From the NCBI RefSeq assembly GCF_018785315.1, contig NZ_WQPN01000054.1, forward strand, positions 59,662 through 123,661: DNA of 64,000 nt, in the 5' to 3' direction. Shown one piece after another: positions 43,442-51,305 of this stretch. The notes under the pieces were generated by a model, which did no database searches, was not told the origin of the DNA, and was given only the letters and a program-made list of their open reading frames with translations. A program made the translations under genes and the position numbers. This stretch comes from Clostridium sp. MCC353. GTDB taxonomy: Bacteria > Bacillota > Clostridia > Lachnospirales > Lachnospiraceae. Numbering within the stretch: position 1 is the stretch's first letter; every line of letters begins with the position of its first letter.

Positions 43442-43469
43442 ATTATAACCCGGATCGGATAAATAGCAA
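43442..43469 (-). promoter_or_regulatory. Promoter of the riboswitch-surface protein unit
   Basis: On the minus strand TTGCTA (43469-43464), 16-bp spacer, perfect TATAAT (43447-43442). Transcription would start near 43435, about 50 nt before the aptamer. Confidence 0.7.
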
Positions 43470-43488
43470 CCATTATTTGATATAAATG

Positions 43489-43509
43489 ATCTTTATACAA
43501 TCTTTATAC
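43489..43509 (+). promoter_or_regulatory. Tandem TTTATAC boxes upstream of the Trk operon
   Basis: ATCTTTATAC occurs twice, 11 bp apart (one helical turn), 70-90 bp before the first TrkA gene. OmpR-type regulators such as KdpE bind such direct repeats, and the TTTATA/TTTACA core recurs ahead of kdp and at 57924. Confidence 0.6.
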
Positions 43510-43581
43510 CCGGTTTCATTTTCTTTCTATCATCTTAATGCGGTTTTCATTTACAATAAAGGTGTATAAGGAGGTGTTTTT

Positions 43582-44022
43582 ATGCTGTTTAGAAAGACGA
43601 AAACCATTATTATTGTGGGTTCCAGCCGGTTCGGCGCAGGGCTTGCGGGAATGTTGTCTCAAAAGGGTTCCAGGGTGGTTGTGATAGATGTGAAGGAGGA
43701 TGCCTTCAGAAAGCTGCCGGATGATTTTTCCGGATATGAGATTATCGGTGACGGAACCGATATGGATATATTAAAACAGGCGGGGATTGAGGAGGCGTCC
43801 ATCGCCATAGCGGCCACCAATGATGACAATACCAATCTGCTGATCGCCCAGATCGCCAGCAGAATCTTCCATGTCCCCAGCGTTTATTCCCGTTTAAACG
43901 ATAAAAACAAGGAAAAACTGATCCGGGGATTTAACATTAAACCCATCTGTCCATTTGTGCTGTCGGTAAATGAATTCGCCAGGCTGTCCAATGAAGAATA
44001 TAGGGAGGTCAGCAGCTTATGA
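43582..44022 (+). CDS. trkA: TrkA-N domain potassium channel regulator (short)
   Basis: A 146-residue cytoplasmic RCK-type protein with a single TrkA-N Rossmann domain: IIIVGSSRFGAGLAGMLSQKGSRVVVIDVKEDAF, IIGDGTDMDILKQAGIEEA and AIAATNDDNTNLLIAQIA. There is no TrkA-C ligand domain. It overlaps the next gene by 4 bp. With the second TrkA protein it probably forms the gating ring of the TrkH channel encoded downstream. AAGGAGG precedes the start. Confidence 0.87.
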   Translation: MLFRKTKTIIIVGSSRFGAGLAGMLSQKGSRVVVIDVKEDAFRKLPDDFSGYEIIGDGTDMDILKQAGIEEASIAIAATNDDNTNLLIAQIASRIFHVPSVYSRLNDKNKEKLIRGFNIKPICPFVLSVNEFARLSNEEYREVSSL

Positions 44023-44690
44023 AAATAGTAATTGCAGGCGGACGCAATGAGGCGGATTTCCTGATAGGCATGATGCTGGCCGGAAAACATAAGCTGATCG
44101 TGATCAATGAGGGCAGAAATTACTGCGAACATCTGTCGTCCGTACATGACATGCCCATCATTTTCGGGGATCCCTGCAAAGAGTATATATTGGAAGACGC
44201 AGGAATCAAAAATTGCGATGTCATGATCGCCCTTGGCGACAAGGATGCGGATAATCTGGCTGTCTGCCAGATGGCCAAACGATTGTTTTCAGTTAAGAAA
44301 ACGGTTTGCACGGTCAGCAACCCAAAAAATGTGGAATTGTTTGAAACCCTCGGAGTGGACCGGGTGATCAGCGCCACCTATATGCTGGCCCATTTCATCG
44401 AACAGGCGTCCATGGTGGAAAATATTGTAAATGTGCTGCCGCTGAACACGCAGAAAGTGCTGATGAATGAAATAAAAATCGATTCTTCCTATCCGGTGGT
44501 GGACAGGCAGATCATGGAAGTGGATTTTCCCCATAACGCCATTATCAGCTGTATCATCCGAGATGCCCAGGTGATCGTGCCCAACGGCCAGACGAAAATC
44601 ATGGCAGGGGACCGTCTGCTGGTTTTGGCTACGCCGGAAAATCAGGATGAAGTAGTGAAATTAATTGTGGGAAGCCGCTCTAATGCTTAG
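44019..44690 (+). CDS. trkA: TrkA-family potassium uptake regulator with TrkA-N and TrkA-C
   Basis: A 223-residue second RCK protein. The TrkA-N domain covers about residues 1-135 (MKIVIAGGRNEADFLIGMMLAGKHKLIVINE, MIALGDKDADNLAVCQMAK), and the TrkA-C domain the last 75 (VNVLPLNTQKVLMNEIKIDSSYPVVDRQIMEVDFP ... AGDRLLVLATPENQDEVVKLI). It binds nucleotide and gates TrkH. The two TrkA genes likely make a mixed octameric ring, since one is short and lacks TrkA-C. Confidence 0.88.
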   Translation: MKIVIAGGRNEADFLIGMMLAGKHKLIVINEGRNYCEHLSSVHDMPIIFGDPCKEYILEDAGIKNCDVMIALGDKDADNLAVCQMAKRLFSVKKTVCTVSNPKNVELFETLGVDRVISATYMLAHFIEQASMVENIVNVLPLNTQKVLMNEIKIDSSYPVVDRQIMEVDFPHNAIISCIIRDAQVIVPNGQTKIMAGDRLLVLATPENQDEVVKLIVGSRSNA

Positions 44691-44704
44691 AAATGAAGGA
44701 AACT

Positions 44705-46216
44705 ATGAATAAACCAGAAATAAATGATAAGATAACAATCTCCGGATACACTCTGATCACAGGGTATTTGGGGATTGTTATGATTATGGCGGGAGTGATT
44801 ACCCTTCTCCCTTTGCTGACATTGATCTTTTACCCCCAGGAGCTGGATCAGGCGGGATATTTTATCGTCCCGGGCGTGATTTCCATACTGGCCGGATATC
44901 TGACCAGCCTGGTTTTGAGGGGGAAGAAATTGGGGAATTTGGAGAGAAACCAGGAGATGATCGTGGTTGTGGCCACCTGGATGATCACCATCGGCGTAAC
45001 GGCTGCGCCCTTTGTTTTGACAGGAAATTATACGTTCACCCAGGCGGTGTTTGAAACCACCAGCGGACTGAGCACAACCGGCCTCAGCGTGGTGGATACG
45101 GCCATGGCGCCCCGCATATTTTTGATTCACCGGACGGTACTGCTGTTTTTTGGCGGGATCGGCCTTGTGCTGGTGATGACGTCCGTACTGTCCGATATCT
45201 ATGGAATGCGGCTGTATAACGCGGAAGGCCATTCGGACCGCCTTCTGCCCAATCTGCTGGAATCGGCCAGGCTGATTATCGGCATTTACAGCGGTTATAT
45301 CCTGGCAGGGACGGCGCTGTATGTCCTGTTTGGAATGAGCCCCTTTGATGCGTTCAATCATTCCATCGCGGCTCTGTCCACCGGCGGATTTTCCACCAGG
45401 CCGGAGAGCATCGGTTTCTATGACAGCGCGGCCATTGAAATGATAACCATTGTGCTGATGCTGCTGGGAGGGACGAATTTTTTGATCCACCTTCTGCTTT
45501 TAAGGGGAAAAATAAGAGAGGTTCTGTTTCATTGTGAGACCAGAATTACACTGTTTCTTCTGGCCTTTTTTTCACCGCTCATGCTTGTGCTTTTGATGCA
45601 TGGAATGTATAATGAGGTATCGACAGGGCTGAGAACTGCTGTTTTTCAGGCGGTTTCCGCCCTTACAACCACTGGATTCCAGACTGTGGAAACATTTCAG
45701 ACATGGAGTTCTCCTCTGATGCTGATCATGATCGTGCTGATGCTGATCGGCGGAAGCGCCGGTTCAACTGCGGGCGGTTTGAAGGCTTACAGGGTTTATG
45801 TGATTTTAAAAGAAATGAAATGGAAACTGGTCAGAGATATCTGCCCGAACCGGATGGTGTTTACGGAGACGATTCCCAGGTATGGAAAAGAGGAAGCGGT
45901 AACTTCCAGAGAAAAAGAGCAGATTCATACATTTGTCTGCGTTTATCTGCTCCTGTTTCTGGCGGGGACATTTGTATTCTGCCTGTTTGGCTATTCTGTC
46001 CAGGATTCCATGTTTGAGTTCGCGTCCGCACTCAGTACGGTGGGACTGTCGATGGGAATTACCGCTTATGACGCCAGTCCGGTGATCCATTGGACGGCGT
46101 CGGCTGGAATGTTTTTAGGAAGGCTGGAGGTGTTTGCGGTGCTGATCGGAGCGGCCAGGATGTTTTCAGACGGGAAAGGGAAGGCAGCGGAAAGAAAGAC
46201 GGGAATCAGGAGGTAG
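44705..46216 (+). CDS. trkH: TrkH-family potassium channel/transporter
   Basis: A 503-residue membrane protein with about ten or more hydrophobic segments and four pore-loop regions: ETTSGLSTTGLS, IAALSTGGFSTRP, VSALTTTGFQT and ASALSTVGLSM, the potassium-filter motifs with their central glycines. The ATG at 44705 follows AAGGA; a start four codons upstream has no good site. It forms the channel of the Trk system with the two TrkA regulators. It is followed 7 bp later by the histidine kinase, so uptake and signalling are in one operon. Confidence 0.92.
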   Translation: MNKPEINDKITISGYTLITGYLGIVMIMAGVITLLPLLTLIFYPQELDQAGYFIVPGVISILAGYLTSLVLRGKKLGNLERNQEMIVVVATWMITIGVTAAPFVLTGNYTFTQAVFETTSGLSTTGLSVVDTAMAPRIFLIHRTVLLFFGGIGLVLVMTSVLSDIYGMRLYNAEGHSDRLLPNLLESARLIIGIYSGYILAGTALYVLFGMSPFDAFNHSIAALSTGGFSTRPESIGFYDSAAIEMITIVLMLLGGTNFLIHLLLLRGKIREVLFHCETRITLFLLAFFSPLMLVLLMHGMYNEVSTGLRTAVFQAVSALTTTGFQTVETFQTWSSPLMLIMIVLMLIGGSAGSTAGGLKAYRVYVILKEMKWKLVRDICPNRMVFTETIPRYGKEEAVTSREKEQIHTFVCVYLLLFLAGTFVFCLFGYSVQDSMFEFASALSTVGLSMGITAYDASPVIHWTASAGMFLGRLEVFAVLIGAARMFSDGKGKAAERKTGIRR

Positions 46217-46223
46217 GCCGGGC

Positions 46224-47705
46224 ATGTTTTACAGTTTTGAAAAAGAATTGAACTTAATAAAAAAGGTGCTGAAGGTATCCATTGTGTGGGTACTGTCGAC
46301 CATGCTGGCCATTGTTTTAGAGCGGATGTCCATCCGGGTGGAAAATCTTCTGCTGATCTATATGGTGGGGGTTTTAATCAGCATTGTGGAAACCAGCAGC
46401 ATGGTCTGGGGAATTGGTTCTGCAGTCGTTTTTGTATTCACATTCAACTTTTTGTTCACCGCGCCCAAATTCACATTTGCGGTGGATGATCCCAACTATA
46501 TCATATCATTTGTAATTTTTATCATTGTGGCGGGGATTGTTTCCACGCTGACCATAAAACTGCAGAAACAGATGCAGATCGCCAATAAGAAGTCGGAAAT
46601 TACCTTGAAGATCAATGACATTGGAAGCGGATTTTTGAATTTGACTGGATACGGGGCCATAGAGCGGTACAGCCAGGAAAGCCTGAGCAACCTGACCGGG
46701 CGCCGGGTGGATGTGCTCCTTCGGGAAAATGAAAAGGATGAATTTGACGACAGCATTGCAGAATGGTGCTACCGCCATGCAATGCCTTGCGGCCATGGGG
46801 AAATCCAGTTTACCCAGGATAAAAACCTCTATCTTCCCATTCAGAACAGCAATAAAACCTATGGCGTGATCATATTTGACTGTGGGGATGAAGGGCTTCA
46901 GGAAGATGAGGATATCTATATAAAAACCGTGATTTCCCAGATCACCCTGGTTCTGGAACGGGAACGGCTTGGCAGGGAAAAAGAGGAGGGGCGGATCCAG
47001 GTGGAGAGGGAAAGGCTGAAAAGCACCCTGCTCAGAAGCATTTCCCACGATCTGCGCACGCCCCTTACGGGAATTGCCGGAAGCGCGAATTTCCTCTTTG
47101 ACAACCTGAAGGAGCTGGATCAGAATACGGCCCAGAGCATGTTGAAGGACATCTGCACCGATGCGGAATGGCTCAATACCATGGTGGAAAATCTGCTGAA
47201 CATGACCCGGATTCAGGAAGGGCGGCTGGAAATTAATAAGAAAAAGGAAGTGGTGGACGATATCATTTCCTCTGCCGTTTCCCTGGTGTCCAAGCGGATC
47301 GGCAGCCACACCCTTAAAACGGAAACGCCGGAAGAAATCGTGCTGTTCCCAGTAGATGCCCGCCTGTTTATCCAGGTTCTGGTCAATTTGCTGGATAATG
47401 CGTTCCGTCACTCGGGAGAGGGGACTACGGTGGTGATTTCCGCATTTGCCCAGCGGAATAATATGGTGTTCCGGGTCTCTGACAACGGCGTGGGGATACC
47501 GGACGATAAGCTGGAACAGATATTTGATAATTTCTTCACAACGGCGTACCAGAACGGGGACCGTCAGAGAGGAGTTGGGCTTGGACTGACTATCTGTAAA
47601 GCGATTGTGGAAGCCCACCGCGGAAAAATTGTTGCATTTAATAATGAAAAGGGAGGAGCGGCCTTCCAGATCGAACTGCCAATGGAGGACAAAAACCATG
47701 AATGA
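46224..47705 (+). CDS. kdpD: KdpD C-terminal-type sensor histidine kinase
   Basis: A 493-residue membrane kinase. DUF4118-like membrane segments lie within residues 15-110, a GAF-like region at about 120-245, and the dimerisation/phosphoacceptor site is SISHDLRTPL (His275). The HATPase domain has LVNLLDNAFRHS (N box), VSDNGVGIPDDKL and GVGLGLTICKAIVEAHRG. It lacks the cytoplasmic KdpD and Usp domains of a full KdpD; these sit in a separate gene at 56035. It overlaps kdpE by 8 bp. It probably senses low potassium or turgor. Confidence 0.9.
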   Translation: MFYSFEKELNLIKKVLKVSIVWVLSTMLAIVLERMSIRVENLLLIYMVGVLISIVETSSMVWGIGSAVVFVFTFNFLFTAPKFTFAVDDPNYIISFVIFIIVAGIVSTLTIKLQKQMQIANKKSEITLKINDIGSGFLNLTGYGAIERYSQESLSNLTGRRVDVLLRENEKDEFDDSIAEWCYRHAMPCGHGEIQFTQDKNLYLPIQNSNKTYGVIIFDCGDEGLQEDEDIYIKTVISQITLVLERERLGREKEEGRIQVERERLKSTLLRSISHDLRTPLTGIAGSANFLFDNLKELDQNTAQSMLKDICTDAEWLNTMVENLLNMTRIQEGRLEINKKKEVVDDIISSAVSLVSKRIGSHTLKTETPEEIVLFPVDARLFIQVLVNLLDNAFRHSGEGTTVVISAFAQRNNMVFRVSDNGVGIPDDKLEQIFDNFFTTAYQNGDRQRGVGLGLTICKAIVEAHRGKIVAFNNEKGGAAFQIELPMEDKNHE

Positions 47706-48384
47706 GCCTAATATTTTAGTAGTGGAAGACGACCAGACAATACAGAATTTTATAAAAATATCATTGAAAACAAAGGGATACCGATATGTGCTGGCAGACG
47801 ACGGCCTGACCGGAATTTCGCTCTTTTACGCCAACAACCCGGATCTGGTGTTATTGGATCTGGGGCTGCCTGATATGGATGGAATGGAAGTGTTAAAGCT
47901 GATCCGCCAGGAATCCGAGACTCCGGTTATCATCGTATCCGCCAGAGGCCAGGAGAAGGAAAAGGTGGCGGCTTTGGATGGTGGCGCGGACGACTATATT
48001 GTAAAGCCATTTAACGCAGGAGAGATGCTGGCCCGGATCCGTGTCGCTTTAAGGCATAAAGGGGCGGTGGCTAAACCGATGACAGAATTTGAACTGGACG
48101 GGATCAGGATCGATTTTGAAAGGCGGAAAGTGTATAAGAGAGGGGAAGAGATTCATTTGACCCCGTTGGAATATAAGATGGTGGTTCTCATGGTGAACAA
48201 CAGCGGAAAGGTGCTGACCCATAAATATATCCAGCAGGAAGTGTGGGGATATGATACTACGGACGATTATCAGTCCCTCAGGGTGTTTATGGCGAATATC
48301 AGGCGGAAAATTGAGGATGATACCACGAAGCCCAGATATATACTCACCGAAGTCGGGGTGGGGTACCGGTTTGTGGATGAATAA
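47698..48384 (+). CDS. kdpE: KdpE-like OmpR-family response regulator
   Basis: A 228-residue regulator. The start at 47698 lies inside the kinase gene behind GGAGG. The receiver domain has EDD near residues 10-12, the phosphorylated Asp54 in VLLDLGLPDMDG, and Lys at KPF. The winged-helix domain (about 130-226) shows LTPLEYKMVVLMVNNSGKVLTHKYIQQEVWGY and RVFMANIRRKIEDD. It pairs with the adjacent kinase and should activate kdp and trk through the TTTATA-type direct repeats. Confidence 0.92.
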   Translation: MNEPNILVVEDDQTIQNFIKISLKTKGYRYVLADDGLTGISLFYANNPDLVLLDLGLPDMDGMEVLKLIRQESETPVIIVSARGQEKEKVAALDGGADDYIVKPFNAGEMLARIRVALRHKGAVAKPMTEFELDGIRIDFERRKVYKRGEEIHLTPLEYKMVVLMVNNSGKVLTHKYIQQEVWGYDTTDDYQSLRVFMANIRRKIEDDTTKPRYILTEVGVGYRFVDE

Positions 48385-48554
48385 ATAATCAATGGGGACT
48401 GATTGGCGAGAGGATCGCAGGAAAGCGGGGAGAGGCGGCAGTTGGAAGGCCGGGGGTTCGGAACGGGCCGGGCGGGACGGTATCGGATGGTGCTGGGGAC
48501 CGGCTTCCAACCGTTAAGTTGAACTAAGTCCGCAGGGATGGCAAAAGACGGTCC

Positions 48555-48604
48555 GATGCCCATTCACGGTGAACTCTTTATGGACTTCACCGTGAATGGG
48601 CATC
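48555..48604. terminator. Perfect 19-bp inverted repeat after kdpE
   Basis: GATGCCCATTCACGGTGAA pairs exactly with TTCACCGTGAATGGGCATC across 12 nt. There is no T-tract, so it may be a terminator of a different type, an mRNA 3' stabiliser or a short repeat element. The rest of 48385-48634 holds no gene. Confidence 0.6.
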
Positions 48605-48634
48605 TCAGAGTTTAGCTGAAGTTAAAAGAAATGG

Positions 48635-48946
48635 CTATCGTAATGTTATATTGGTATTAGGCGGGGTAAAAATCATCTTATCTTTAGACCCGCCGTTTAT
48701 GAATGCTTGAGAAAAGGCATCAAATCCTTTTGCTTTATAATCATTATAGCTAATTGCAACTTTAATCATACCACCTATACAAGTTATCTCTTGCTTCTTT
48801 AACAACTCTTCCAATAAATCATCAAATTCTTCTTTTGATTCCACGATGCCTTTTTGAATACAAAATTCTTTTAATTTTTCGCTGGAAATCTTTTCTTCAT
48901 TCCAAAGTTTACATAATACATAGAAATGCTGGTCCTTTTTATTCAT
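48635..48946 (-). CDS. Small protein of unknown function
   Basis: A 103-residue cytoplasmic protein. The ATG at 48946 follows AGGGGTG and gives a sensible N-terminus (MNKKDQHFYVLCKLWNEEKI); an in-frame GTG at 49000 is less likely. It is helical and charged (SSEKLKEFCIQKGIVESKEEFDDLLEELLKKQE), then turns into a short beta-like C-terminus. No family recognised. Its codon usage is AT-rich compared with the neighbours, and the 465 bp upstream of it are very AT-rich and gene-free, consistent with a transferred orphan. Confidence 0.65.
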   Translation of the reverse strand: MNKKDQHFYVLCKLWNEEKISSEKLKEFCIQKGIVESKEEFDDLLEELLKKQEITCIGGMIKVAISYNDYKAKGFDAFSQAFINGGSKDKMIFTPPNTNITLR

Positions 48947-49346
48947 TGTAATCACCCCTTTTAGAATCCTTTTAATGTTTTGAAGATATTCTCTAAACAC
49001 AGGGATTTATTAAGTTTTTACAGGCTTTAACAAAGTTTGTTTTGAAATAGCACAACAGGTTCATTTAAATTATATCAGTTGTTTTGTTAGGGAATTGTTT
49101 GTATTTAGTAAACTTACTCTATATATAGTTTGCAAAATAAAATATAAAAAGTCAATATTTAAGAGAAAAACTTAAAAAATAGATAAATATAAAATATAGG
49201 ACTTCTATTAATAATTTCAAAAAACGTTCCTAAACATTTTATTTTTGAAAAATAAAGTGTTTAACTTGTGGATGATGATGGTAATTAAATAACTAAAAAT
49301 CGTTTTGTCAATAAGCTTACTGTATTTGGAAACATGGTATTTTCAT

Positions 49347-49400
49347 AAAAAAGATCTCCTGCATTCAGAACTAAATTTCTGAATGCAGGAGATCTTTTTT
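49347..49400. terminator. Perfect 24-bp bidirectional terminator
   Basis: A6-GATCTCCTGCATTCAGAA pairs fully with the downstream arm ending in T6 around a 6-nt loop. It terminates the minus-strand MATE gene. The stretch 48947-49346 upstream is AT-rich without a gene. Confidence 0.9.
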
Positions 49401-49412
49401 ATTGCTGTTTTT

Positions 49413-50765
49413 TTACTGTCTGACAACATTTTCCTTCCATTTACCGGACAGATAAAAAATGATAATTAATATCAGACTGCCCAATGATGCGATAGGGGCG
49501 CCCAACCCCACTCCGCGCAGTCCCAATCCCATCACAGATCCGAACAGAATGCTGGCTGGAACCCGGAGGCCTAAGGCGGACAAGACTGAGTTAATCAGTG
49601 AAAACGTGGTGTGTCCTGAGGCGATATACAGGCCGTTGATAGAAAAACACAGCGGCACGAATAAATAATCAAAGCTGAATGTGCGGAAATATTCCACCCC
49701 GCTGCGGATCATCTCCGGGTTGTCGTCGAAGAGTTCCAGAATCTGCTGCGGATAAATCTGGACCAGGACGAAAATCATGTAGCTGCAGGCCACTGCGATG
49801 AGGGTTCCCACACGGCAGGTTTTAATGGCCCGGCCCCATTCCCCGGCTCCGATGTTCTGGGCGCACATGGTGGCTATGGAACTGCCCATGGCTACGGCGG
49901 GCATGATGGCAAATCCGTTGAATTTGCTGACAACTCCGACGGCGGCGGAAGCGTTAACGCCTCCGATGGTATTGACAAGAGCCGTAATGATCAAAAAGGA
50001 AAAGCTGGTGATGCCGTTTTGTACGGCGGCAGGAAGGCCGATTTTGATGATCAGCTCCATCTTTTCCTTATGGAATTTGAAAGAGGATGGTTTGAAGTCA
50101 AAGATAAACTTATTCTTCACCATATATAAGATGCATAAAAGCATGCTGAGGGCCTGGGAAAATACGGTGGCCACAGCAGCGCCTAAAGCGCCCATTTTAA
50201 ATCCGGCTACCAGCAGGAGATCCAGAAAAATATTGGTTACGCAGGCGATGAGGACAAAGTAGAACGGACGCTTGCTGTCCCCCATACCCCTCATGACGGC
50301 GCTGAGCACGTTGTAGCCGAAAATGAAAATGATTCCGGTTACGGTGACGGTCAGATAGCGGCTGGCCTCTTCAAAGGATTCGGCCGGAGTTTTGATTAAA
50401 ACCAGAACCTGGTTCTTCAACACCAGCATGATCAGTGTGATGACGATTGCGGCGGATATGAGTGTGCTCATCAGGGTGGCGATGGTTTCTTCCATATCCT
50501 TGGGCTTTTTGGCCCCCAGGTACTGGGCGACCAAAACCGTACCGCCTGAGCACAATCCCACCACAATATTAGTGAGAATAAATGTCACCTGTCCGCCGAT
50601 ATTGACCCCGGACATGCTGGCGGTTCCGCTGAAGTTGCCCACAATCAACATATCCGCTACATTATAAAGTGACTGTATGATGCTGGAAACTAAGAATGGA
50701 AATGCGAACAGAACCAACTGGCGCACTACATTTCCTTTTGACAGATCGTTTTCGAAGTGTCCCAT
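49413..50765 (-). CDS. MATE-family multidrug efflux transporter
   Basis: A 450-residue membrane antiporter with 12 expected membrane segments in two homologous halves. The start at 50765 follows GGAGGATT; a longer in-frame reading to 50840 would run through the structured leader. Typical stretches are VVRQLVLFAFPFLVSSIIQSLYNVADMLIVG near the N-terminus, GGQVTFILTNIVVGLCSGGTVLVAQYLGAK, and GLPAAVQNGITSFSFLIITALVN at the start of the second half. It likely exports cationic compounds by sodium or proton exchange. It lies between the trk and kdp units on the opposite strand, behind copy B of the repeated leader. Confidence 0.92.
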   Translation of the reverse strand: MGHFENDLSKGNVVRQLVLFAFPFLVSSIIQSLYNVADMLIVGNFSGTASMSGVNIGGQVTFILTNIVVGLCSGGTVLVAQYLGAKKPKDMEETIATLMSTLISAAIVITLIMLVLKNQVLVLIKTPAESFEEASRYLTVTVTGIIFIFGYNVLSAVMRGMGDSKRPFYFVLIACVTNIFLDLLLVAGFKMGALGAAVATVFSQALSMLLCILYMVKNKFIFDFKPSSFKFHKEKMELIIKIGLPAAVQNGITSFSFLIITALVNTIGGVNASAAVGVVSKFNGFAIMPAVAMGSSIATMCAQNIGAGEWGRAIKTCRVGTLIAVACSYMIFVLVQIYPQQILELFDDNPEMIRSGVEYFRTFSFDYLFVPLCFSINGLYIASGHTTFSLINSVLSALGLRVPASILFGSVMGLGLRGVGLGAPIASLGSLILIIIFYLSGKWKENVVRQ

Positions 50766-50771
50766 AAAAAA

Positions 50772-50901
50772 ATCCTCCATGCCGGAGCGTTTTTTGCGGG
50801 GGCCCGCACTGGGAATTTCATATTCCCAGCCGCGATTCAAATTTGCGGCTCCGGCACAAATTTGGGTTTGAAAAATGAACCATCAGGATTATTTTTCAAA
50901 C
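50772..50901 (-). promoter_or_regulatory. Repeated structured leader element, copy B (MATE leader)
   Basis: Sense strand minus. Hairpin GTTTGAAAAAT / ATTTTTCAAAC; hairpin AAATTTGTG / CGCAAATTT with CCGGAGC in its loop; hairpin CTGGGAAT / ATTCCCAG; GCGGG / CCCGC; then GCTCCGGC directly before the GGAGGA ribosome-binding site of the MATE gene. The loop and the GCTCCGG can pair as a pseudoknot. Arms differ from copies A and C in ways that keep pairing. Confidence 0.8.
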
Positions 50902-51019
50902 GAACCTCCATTCCACCTGTAGGGACAGGCGTTTCTATTGTGTAAGTATTGACATGATGAATATGATACCATAGTACGGCGTTTACTTCAATCCTTAATT
51001 TCCCTTACTGTTTCCTATT

Positions 51020-51046
51020 TGCCCATAAATGGGAAATTTTTTTTGA
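51020..51046 (+). terminator. Terminator-like hairpin upstream of kdp
   Basis: TTTGCCCAT / ATGGGAAA with a bulged G, followed by eight Ts. It lies before the kdp boxes and may insulate or attenuate the operon. Confidence 0.55.
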
Positions 51047-51071
51047 CCATGTGTTTCTTTATTAACAATCT

Positions 51072-51110
51072 CTTTATACAGAAGCCCAAGTGCCCTATAG
51101 AATCTTTATA
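51072..51110 (+). promoter_or_regulatory. TTTATA boxes upstream of the kdp operon
   Basis: TTTATAC at 51073-51079 and TTTATA at 51105-51110, about three helical turns apart. The second is within CCTATAGAATCTTTATA, closely resembled by CCATATAGAATCTTTAC at 57955-57971. Predicted KdpE binding region. Confidence 0.6.
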
Positions 51111-51154
51111 AAATGCCATGGTAACATACGGGTATCAAAAAGGAGGTTATGAAA

Positions 51155-51235
51155 ATGTTGATAATTATTGGAACGGCTGTATTATTCCTGTTGATTTATC
51201 TGATCGTTATCTTATTAAAAGGAGATCAGGCATGA
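51155..51235 (+). CDS. kdpF: KdpF-like small membrane subunit
   Basis: A 26-residue hydrophobic peptide (MLIIIGTAVLFLLIYLIVIL plus a short KGDQA tail), the size and type of KdpF, which stabilises the KdpABC complex. AAGGAGG at 51140-51146 favours the ATG at 51155; an ATG at 51149 adds two residues but is too close to the site. It is immediately upstream of kdpA, the normal place for kdpF. Its stop overlaps the next tiny frame. Confidence 0.75.
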   Translation: MLIIIGTAVLFLLIYLIVILLKGDQA

Positions 51236-51300
51236 GAAGAAATCAAAAAAAGAAAATTCCATATGAAAATGGCGCTGCAGGCGCCGGAATTAGGAGGTAA
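51232..51300 (+). CDS. Tiny basic peptide between kdpF and kdpA
   Basis: A 22-residue frame (MRRNQKKKIPYENGAAGAGI then RR) whose ATG overlaps the kdpF stop and which has AAAAGGAGA 9 nt upstream. Its last codons form the ribosome-binding site of kdpA (AGGAGG). Translation through it could couple kdpF to kdpA; whether the peptide has a function of its own is unknown. Confidence 0.4.
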   Translation: MRRNQKKKIPYENGAAGAGIRR

Positions 51301-51305
51301 CAGTC

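Noticed and set aside
44687..45490. 267-residue minus-strand frame inside trkH
   Set aside because: Antisense of a conserved channel gene, rich in Gln/His/Arg as expected for shadows, and no start site.
46506..47699. 397-residue minus-strand frame inside the histidine kinase gene
   Set aside because: Antisense to conserved H, N and G boxes; no support for coding.
50946..51148. c-di-AMP (ydaO-type) riboswitch before kdp
   Set aside because: The gap is short and lacks the expected conserved two-fold core; only a terminator-like hairpin and TTTATA boxes are visible.
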